In this document: piece by piece, positions 56,433-64,000 of the stretch
Position numbering within the stretch: position 1 is the first letter of the stretch
How the letters are laid out: every line of letters starts with the position of its first letter
From: Escallonia rubra
Taxonomy: Eukaryota > Streptophyta > Magnoliopsida > Escalloniales > Escalloniaceae
Assembly (NCBI GenBank): GCA_033065855.1
Contig: JAVXUO010003017.1
Span: 1-64,000, forward strand
DNA: 64,000 nucleotides
Direction: 5' to 3'
The notes under the pieces: generated by a model
Told to the model about the DNA's origin: nothing
Database searches by the model: none
Seen by the model: only the letters and a program-made list of their open reading frames with translations
Position numbers and translations under genes: made by a program

Positions 56433-59400
56433 CAATGTCATGTATCGGGGGTGATATAAGGATGGTCTGTTATTGCGGGAAATGCTAGTACCTTAAGGGT
56501 CTAGCTAGTATTCATATGCATATGTAACCACAGTGTTCGTGAGCATTGCCTTTGTGGCTTTGCTAAGTGATTACCCTGCAGTGTCCGTGTCGCTTTGCAA
56601 ATTTACTCATGTTTAATATACCAATCTGCATTGTTTATAAAGTAATCGAAATTGTTCTTATTCATTTCTGATTTGAGAGATTGAGTTAAATCTTTTCCTA
56701 TATTGCCATTGAAATAAATTCTCTAAATCATTTGTATTCCTTTCTGAAATTTTTAGCGACCTTGCTGAGCTCCTGAAAGCTCACCCTTTCTTATGTTCCC
56801 TTCTGCAGGTATTATGTAACATCCCGGAATTTTTCCGAAATGTTAACACTCAATCGATCACATACACTAAGAGAATATGTCCTCATAATCCAAAGTGGAC
56901 AATCATCATCAGAGCAACTAACCTTCAATAAAATAATACTCTTAATTGATTTCATAAATAAAATACCAAATTGATATCCTACAAAAATTAAACAATACTC
57001 TTCACCCACGCAGGGGTTCTAATAGAAAAACATGGTAACTTAAATTCACTCGCTCGCTTGCCTCTAGTCCAATTTCAAGAAATCTAACGCTGGTTACTAC
57101 CTGCAGAAAGGAAGTCAAAGGGGAGTGAGCTTTTGAGAGCCCAGTAAGGTCGCACAAAGATTTAAAATCACAAAATGATTCGGACGATTTTTTTTTTCAT
57201 ATAAAACTTTTGAAGAGTATTTTCAATAAAATACAACACTTAGACAAAGATGAACGAAACGAACAATTTTACATTCAAGTCCAATGACAACTTTTTGAGG
57301 AATTTAGCTTTCGATAAAATCACTACAATACAATATAAACATAGGGATGAGTATTCAACTCAATCCTTTAAATAATAGTCATTTAAAACACTTCGGATAT
57401 AATAAAGCATGAATGGATAATATTCAAAACAGTTCAAGTGTAATAAACATAAACAAGAAACATTGAACATGAGCAGTATAGAAGCAAAGCCACCCCGGCA
57501 CTGCTCGATACGCTTTACATATGCATATGTACACTGACTAGTCCATCTAGGTACTAGTTAAACCCATCCAACAGACCATCCTTATAACGCCAACAATACA
57601 GACCATCCTTATGGCTCCCAAGTTACTAACTCATGTCAACATTTAGAAGCAATAAATGCATTTGAAAACATTCAAGGAATTTAAAAACAAATTCAAAACG
57701 TTTACAATGTTGAATTAAGTGAAAAGACAAAAATAATGAATTCCAAACGATCGCTATCAGGCTCAATTTAGGTTTTCATGGACGGTTTCAAAACATCTTT
57801 TATATCAAACATAAAAATCGAATCAATGTAGTTCGTAAAGCTTTCATAATTAAACATTTGAAAACAGAACGAAGAAGTAGGGTTCGGAGAGAAAATCCTT
57901 ACCTCGGTCCAAGCTATGCGATGCTACCAACCTCGATTATAATTCTTTGAATAAACCTAGATTGGCAAATCCATATGTTAGAACATAATCTATACTACAA
58001 TACTATAAACCTAATATAAACTACCCAAACGGCGCTCACCTCTAACCCCGGAATCACACAACTCAAAGCGCGCCTCGCACACGGCCAACTTAACCGAGAA
58101 CCCGGTACGCTCTTTAATGCATAACCGTATTCTAAATTTATTCTAAATAAAAATAAACACTTGTATAGCTTAAAACATTATAATAAGTCAAAATATGAAT
58201 GTTCTGAATTTTTGAATATTTTCGAATTAAAATAATTTCTTTAAATACAATAAAATACCCATAAATTGCCAAAAATGCTTCCAGCTGCAAACTAAGTCCC
58301 ATAATTTTTGTAACAGCTTTAACATATGTATAAAGATCATAGAAATTTAAATCAGAAATTAAAAAGTATTAAAACTATTTTTCAAATATTCGTTTTGCTA
58401 AAAATAATGCGATACGGAAACCATAGCAAATCAACCCCAAAAATCATAAAACTTTTACTGAGTCTTTATTATACCATAAAGACATTACTATAATTTTTCC
58501 TAAAACATTTTCTGGGTTTAAGGTCTCCAAAACAATTTTACAAATCTGAAATTACAGAAAATACTAAAAATTCATACGATGTCAGAAAATTATGAAACTT
58601 TGCCACAAATTCTAATATAGCCGATCGTACTATACTGTAAATTTTCATGTTCTAATGATAAGCGTGCGCTAACATATTCACGTGTCGATCTAACGCTAAC
58701 CCAAATTTACCCGTCTGAGCTTCTCTTCTTCTTTCCTCTTCCCTGCACCCACTTCCATGGCCACATTCACAGCCACCATGGCTGTGACCTTTTCGACCCA
58801 ACCCGTGCCCTTCATGGCAGCCATCCCTCTTGGTGATGACCCAGCCTACTGTATCAAGCTGCGCACCTTACGGCTCCACTGCGCACACATACAACCACCC
58901 ATATACACGTCTACAAACACACAACCATATACCTATATACACTCAAACACTATCTCTCCACACGGCAGAATTCCCTTACCCCTTCTTAATCCCGTAATCA
59001 GTAATGAACAAGAGAAAAAAAAAAGTAGGGAAAAACTTACCGGAAAATTTGATCGCCGGAGAACCCTTGTCCCGTCCTCTCTCTTTCACTCTCTTGCTCT
59101 CTAGGTCACGTACAGATGGGAAATATGAAGGAGACGGCTGCTCCCTTTCTCAACATAGCTTTATATATCAAACCCTAAATTGATAATTTTCCAAAAACTC
59201 CCTACACTTTCATTAGCCGCTCAAATTTTACCCAAAACTTTTATATATATGCGAAATGGTCCAAAATAATATCTATGATAGTTTAGGTGCTAGGAAAATA
59301 TTATTAACGGGTTGTTACGCCAACCCGTTATATAAAACGTCGCTAAAAGTAGCTACCTAAAAATATCAAAGCTAACTAAACGAGAATTTATAGTTAAAAA

Positions 59401-60092
59401 TATATACGCCAACGTTAAGTATATACAAAAATGTACGTTGCTAGAAGTTGCCGATAAAAATTCGGTCACGCTAATCACTAAACATTTAAGTTGCCGCTAA
59501 AAGTTGTTAAAAAAAAAATATCGACACTAAGAAAATATATTCGCTACTAAAACTTTTAAAAAATTCCGAAAAAGGATCGGGGTGTTACATATTAACCATC
59601 TGTAGATTTTTGGATTGGTTAGAGCCGGATGATGGAGTTGGTTTAGCATTTTTATTATTTTGTTTACTTAATCCCTTGCAAGGGAATCATTGTGTAACTC
59701 ACTGAATTGAGTACTTTAATCTAGTCTTTGCGTTTAAGAATAATTAGTTGAGAAATTGAGTTATCGTAAAAGTTCTGATAGAGATATTTATTGGGGTCTT
59801 CTTTGCGAATTTGAGATGATTAAATAGTTAAGATTGATCAATTAATTAACTAACGCTCCAAAATTTTTGGGGTGTTACATAGTATGTTTTATATTCACGA
59901 TGGAAGTTGCTGTAATTTGGGGGTACTTATTCGGTGCAAAAAATTAGTTGAAGGCATTTTTTTTGGTGTATTTAATAACTTTTAGTACTTAATTGATATG
60001 AAATAAATAATCAAGGTACTTATTTGGCACACCTGATTTAGAACATGTACTTGTCTGGTACAATATTATTCTTCCATTTTGAATATGCCAAT
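56433..60092 (+). repeat. Copy B of the LTR-end repeat, split by a solo LTR
   Basis: 56,433-56,814 plus 59,590-60,092 together match copy A (52,681-53,557) at well above 95% by eye, including DNA past the LTR end. Copy B is interrupted by the 56,815-59,589 LTR and is ended at 60,092 by the gypsy LTR. Confidence 0.92.
56815..59589 (-). mobile_element. Solo LTR, 2775 bp (gypsy family, minus orientation)
   Basis: Starts TGTAACATCCCGGAA and ends GGGGTGTTACA. A perfect 5-bp duplication, TATTA, lies at 56,810-56,814 and 59,590-59,594. The empty site TGCAGGTATTAACCATC is preserved at about 53,052 in copy A. The module AGTGAGCTTTTGAGAGCCCAG (57,125 onward) reads minus, as does CATATGCATATGTA (57,518). 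The open frame at 58,757-59,104 is a chance ORF within the LTR. Confidence 0.95.
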
Positions 60093-62491
60093 TGTAATAC
60101 CCCATATTTTAATAATTTTCTATGACTTTAAAATGAATAAATAACTAAATTAAAAAAAAGCTTGTGGTCTTTTTCCTAAATTAGGAAAGTTTTGGTGCCT
60201 TTTGAGTAAGAGGCTAAAGTTTGGGGGGAAATTGTGCAATTAGCCAGCTAGGGTTTCATTTAAATAACATATTTTTCTCCAGCCTCCTCTTCCTTCTCTA
60301 GTAGCCGGCCCTTGCACTCTCTTCTTCATTTTAAGCACTAAATTGCTTGTTCCTTTGGAGAAGATTGGCGTATTCGAGAAGCGTAATTAGGGAGGATTGA
60401 GTTTTCGTCGCGCTAGTACAAGGTAAGGGATTTTAACGCTTTTTGCTGTGGTTTGGGTTTCATTATTTAAATCTGAAAAATCATCGGACTCGATCAATCT
60501 TGTTGTGTAAGGAAATTCGAATTTTTGCTGTGGTACGTAGGTTTCTTAATTGTTTGTGAAAAGGATTGTTTCTTCAAATTTAAGAGTATCGTTAGTATCC
60601 ATGAAAAATCTGTTCATAGACTCCCATTCCTTGCCTTCTTTGTTTGTTCATCTATTGTACATGTTTAGACATTCAATTCGAATTATCCTTGAAACCATTG
60701 CAATTTGTAGGATTTTACTCCTAAGAAGCTAAATTACTACTAGTGCTGTCCACCTTGGTTTTATAAAGAATTTACTTGCCTCTAATCCATCCACCATCAC
60801 ATGTTCGTATTTCAATTTAATGGCCAGCATCCACCTGTTTTGTTTCCAGCAGTTGAAGTTGATTACTTCATGAACTGTTCCCGTAATGATTTTGCCATGG
60901 ACTCTTGTATTATATATGCTTGTATTCTCTATTCAATCGTCAATCTTTCTAACCACTTAGTTGATTCTTTTTAAATAGCTTAACTGATATTTAAGCTATA
61001 CCAGTGGGCAAATAACAACAGGTAGTTTTCATTTTGCAATTCATTCCAATCCTTTGGCATTCTTTTGTTTTCAGTTTGTTGTTAGTCAAAGAACCTGCTA
61101 CACTCTCACTTGTTTCTTTTGGTGGCCAAGGATCTGGTCATGCTATTACTTTTTCTTTTAATAGCTTAACTGATTAACTAATCCAAATCTTTTGCATTCC
61201 TGGGTTGGTGCCAATATCCACTTGCTCGTTTTGACATTCTGGATATTTAAAAGCTGGAACATTTTTTTTGGCTACTTCTTAGTTAAATAGCCCCCACCCT
61301 TGGACAGTCACACTTTGTCCAGCTTGAAAACCATTGCTCAGTCCTTTTCCAGCATGTAAACTGCTCTGTCCTTTTTCAGCTGTAGACTATTGTTAAGGCC
61401 TTATTCCTTGGCAGTGTTAATCTTTGTTTTCGGTTAGTAAACATGCCTTCATGCTTTTCTTTTCCACAACTGTACAGCTTAGTAGCTAAGTTCTAGTGGA
61501 TTTCTATGCTTTGAGTTTAATTCCCTTCAAAGCATTCCTTTGAAATCATTGGACAAACTTCCAGGTTCACGTTACATGCATGATATTGATCATTAAAAAG
61601 AAACAGTTCTTGCGCTATTTTCTTTTTCTAAGTTTAAGCTTGAATTTGGTTCCTATTTCCTCTTTTAAGCACTTTGCGAGCCATTATTTGATTTCCTATT
61701 ATATTGAGCTCAAAGGAACTCAGAGTGGAGTAATTTCAGTCCCATTGAATCTGTATTTTTGTACTCGTCAATTTATGACTAGCTAATGACTATGTTTGAA
61801 CAACTCTCAATTTGAGAGGGTCCTTTGGACACACGTTTGATTATATGCTGGCGATTAATAGATGCTTAGCATGCTACCGGTAGCACATGTTTGATGTTTG
61901 TACGTTTGGTTCGACGTTTGGGTCTTATGACCAACATAGTCATCGTATTTTTGTTGCGTAGCATTCCCGGCATATTAAATATACATATGTTTAGGGTTAA
62001 TGCTTAATCACGTTTGTTTTGGCATTTGATATAAGAATTTGGTTTGCCCATTCCATCAAGTATTGTCGTTTGACTCTGTTACTTTTGCTTTGATATTTTG
62101 TCGTTTTGCACCTTACTGAGCTATTTGAGCTCACCCTTTCACTCTTCCTTGCCCCTTGCCACAGGTCATGAAAGTGACTAAGGATCCGTGTGACGGCTTT
62201 GGAGCTTTGAGAGTCCTTTATAGTTAATTAGATTGCAGTTTGTTTTGAGAACTTTACCCGGATGTGGGTAATTTGATTGAATTGATTTTAGGTGATTTAT
62301 TTTAGCCGCTGCGTTTAGTAGATGGTTTGTAAGGGATTATTCAGAGAATGAATTGTTTTAGATTTCTGTTTTATGGAGATATTTTATTTCAAAGGATTTA
62401 GTAGCTCTGTCTATATCGCTGTCACCAGAGTTATAGCGGTATCTTCAGGAACTTTGATTACAGTCACGGCTTCCGTTTTCGGGGCGTGACA
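60093..62491 (+). repeat. Ty3/gypsy 5' LTR, 2399 bp
   Basis: Starts TGTAATACCCCATATT and ends CGGGGCGTGACA, directly before a primer-binding site. The module CCTTACTGAGCTATTTGAGC (62,111 onward) and an acceptor-like CCTTGCCACAGGTCATG lie about 330-380 bp before the LTR end. The right-hand LTR is not in the window. Its left flank is CCAAT. Confidence 0.85.
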
Positions 62492-62495
62492 GAGA

Positions 62496-62507
62496 TGGTA
62501 TCAGAGC
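62496..62507 (+). promoter_or_regulatory. Primer-binding site, initiator Met tRNA type
   Basis: TGGTATCAGAGC, the standard complement of the initiator methionine tRNA 3' end, lies four bases after the LTR. Confidence 0.9.
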
Positions 62508-63807
62508 TTAGGTATGCGATTCTGTAGACTCTTAGGCCAGAGATAATTTGTGATTGAGATTAGACTTTGAGAATGTGGATTAGGTTTTGATAAATTATTC
62601 GAAATTTTAGTCAAAGAGTGAGATTTGGGCCAAGTATGCAATAGTAGACTACATGGTACTTACCTTTGGAGTTCAAAAATTTTATGCATTAACCAAAGAG
62701 GATGATTGAAAGGCTAGACTTAAAACTTTTGGTATTTTTGTATAGCTCTATGAATTAGTAGCTGTATACGTGAATGTTGTTATTGCGATAGATGTGGTGA
62801 CTTAGAGACTTAAACATTAGTGGATGCGTGTGCAGAATTCGATTTTTGGGTTGTTTAAGGAAACACATTTGGCTATGATGGATTTTGTAATAGTTTGAAC
62901 TCGTTTGATTGAGATATCAGAGTGCGCAGTGAAAGCATAGTGGTTAGAACTTCAGTCTTTGGGGTGATGTGTAGTGCTCGTAGAAATTGGTTATCAATAT
63001 TGGCTTGGTCAAAGTATTATGTTTCAAAGGTTATTCGATGGTATTGGTTTTGGGGTTGGACTAGTAAAAATTGATGGGAATCATATTTGCCTTTAGGTGA
63101 TCTCGGGGTGTTGATTATTGAATTTCATAGATATCGCGTCATTGCAGTTTTATTTAGGCCTTAGAGATTGAGTTTACGGTTTTAGTAGTCAATGGAATAT
63201 GGACTAGAGGATTGAGTTTGATGCTATCTTGTGTAACCATGTGTTTTAAGTGCTCAGGTGTTGTAGGCATAGTGATTTTAGAAATTGATGTCGACAATTT
63301 GATTAAGTATTATAAATGTAAGGCTAATTGGCTGGTTGATGCATTAACCATTAAGCAGGAAGCGTGCCGATCGCTTAGTAACTTTAGTTACTAGTTAGTC
63401 TTAATTGTTAGCGAAATATCATTAAGAGAGTATTGAAATGGCTCCATTTGTGACTTTGTACGGGCGTCAATTTTGATCACCTATAGTACGGGGCTGGAGG
63501 GGAAATCTCACGGTTTGGATCTGTAGAGTATAGGTCCCATGCAATTGAGGTGAAGATTGGTTACTGCTATGGTTTGATATATTATCATAATGGCGCAATG
63601 GGAGCGTGTTGGTATTGTAATGGTTTCGGGTGACTGAATGTTGATTGGAGTAACTTAATTCAGCGCATTTCAGTTATTAGCCAAGTACAACTACTTTGAG
63701 GACCAATCTTAACATATTTTTTGGATTGTGAGGGGCGTGTCATGCTCGGTGATAAGATAGCATTGTGCAAATCATTAAGGTACATCTAATTCCGAGGATA
63801 GCATTGT
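62508..63807 (+). pseudogene. Ty3/gypsy internal region, mostly deleted
   Basis: Only scraps of pol remain. At 63,304-63,358 the reading YYKCKANWLVDALTIKQ corresponds to the YHPGKANVVADALSRK segment after gypsy RNase H. At 63,438-63,476 MAPFVTLYGRQF corresponds to the MAPFEALYGRRC segment in gypsy integrase. Gag, protease and the RT core are not visible. The order and strand fit the LTR at 60,093. These scraps identify the LTR family as Ty3/gypsy, probably the chromovirus (Tekay-like) branch. Confidence 0.7.
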
Positions 63808-64000
63808 GAAAGCTCACCCCTTCTTCTGTTCCCTTCTGCAGGTATTAACCATCGGTAGATTTTTGGATTGGTTAGAGCCGGATGATGGAGTTGGTTTAGC
63901 ATTTTTATTATTTTGTTTACTTAATCCCTTGCAAGGGAATCATTGTGTAACTCACTGAATTGAGTACTTTAATCTAGTCTTTGCGTTTAAGAATAATTAG
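63808..64000 (+). repeat. Copy C of the LTR-end repeat, cut by the window edge
   Basis: From GAAAGCTCACCCC on, it matches copy A from about 53,020 to 53,213 with only a few changes. Its left junction lies inside gypsy internal DNA, right after a second copy of GATAGCATTGTG (63,756-63,767 and 63,797-63,808). Confidence 0.9.

Noticed and set aside
58757..59104. 115-codon frame starting MATFTATMAVTF
   Set aside because: Lies inside the 56,815-59,589 solo LTR, antisense to its orientation, with no domain. Treated as chance.
62496..62507. tRNA-like string TGGTATCAGAGC, and B-box-like string at 9506-9523, as tRNA genes
   Set aside because: No cloverleaf or paired A and B boxes of a tRNA. The first is a retrotransposon primer site and the second fits a SINE-like insert.

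Overview
The window is nuclear DNA of a flowering plant, very probably a eudicot. It is AT-rich, the genes have GT-AG introns, and most of the length is nested plant transposons (CACTA, MULE, Helitron, Stowaway, Ty1/copia, Ty3/gypsy, LINE) plus a fragment of an endogenous plant pararetrovirus. I see no bacterial operon, CRISPR array, rRNA or tRNA gene.

Region 1-13,714 holds the only host gene that looks intact: an interferon-related developmental regulator (IFRD) family protein on the + strand. Thirteen exons can be phased by hand without an internal stop. Its introns carry a 478-bp tandem duplication, a degraded minus-strand coding remnant, a SINE/TRIM-like insert and a 1.1-kb Stowaway-type element. 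The usual N-terminal leader of the family is not clear.

Region 14,060-17,480 is an array of Helitron-like 3' ends. One unit is split by a 1.45-kb MULE with long TIRs and a perfect 9-bp target duplication. The MULE carries a fragment resembling the N-terminus of a plant CTD-phosphatase-like protein.

Region 17,484-30,714 is a LINE-like remnant, recognised by a ~15-bp target duplication and poly(A). Into it inserted a 9.97-kb CACTA element (17,968-27,941). Its TNP2-type transposase phases cleanly over four exons to about 1,127 codons. Its second, TNPA-like gene lacks one base in a homopolymer. Just outside the CACTA right end lies a broken pararetroviral coat-protein region. That region is bracketed by two ~430-bp copies of the CACTA right end plus adjoining DNA.

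Region 31,070-39,060 is LTR-derived. It has a GC-rich degenerate LTR-like stretch interrupted by a 1.6-kb solo LTR, then a 3.3-kb solo LTR with perfect 5-bp target duplication.

Region 39,168-48,489 is a three-level nest: a NAC-domain pseudogene, a decayed Tnt1-like copia element inserted a few codons before its stop, and a 3.5-kb solo LTR inside the copia pol gene.

Region 48,913-64,000 contains head-to-head LTR fragments around a 1.4-kb inverted-repeat element in a TA microsatellite, and three copies (A, B, C) of the 3' part of one LTR. Copy B is split by a 2.8-kb solo LTR whose empty site is preserved in copy A. A Ty3/gypsy element follows, with a 2.4-kb LTR, an initiator-Met primer site and only scraps of RNase H and integrase. 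The LTR family found throughout the right half shares a conserved short module that looks like a 3' splice site.
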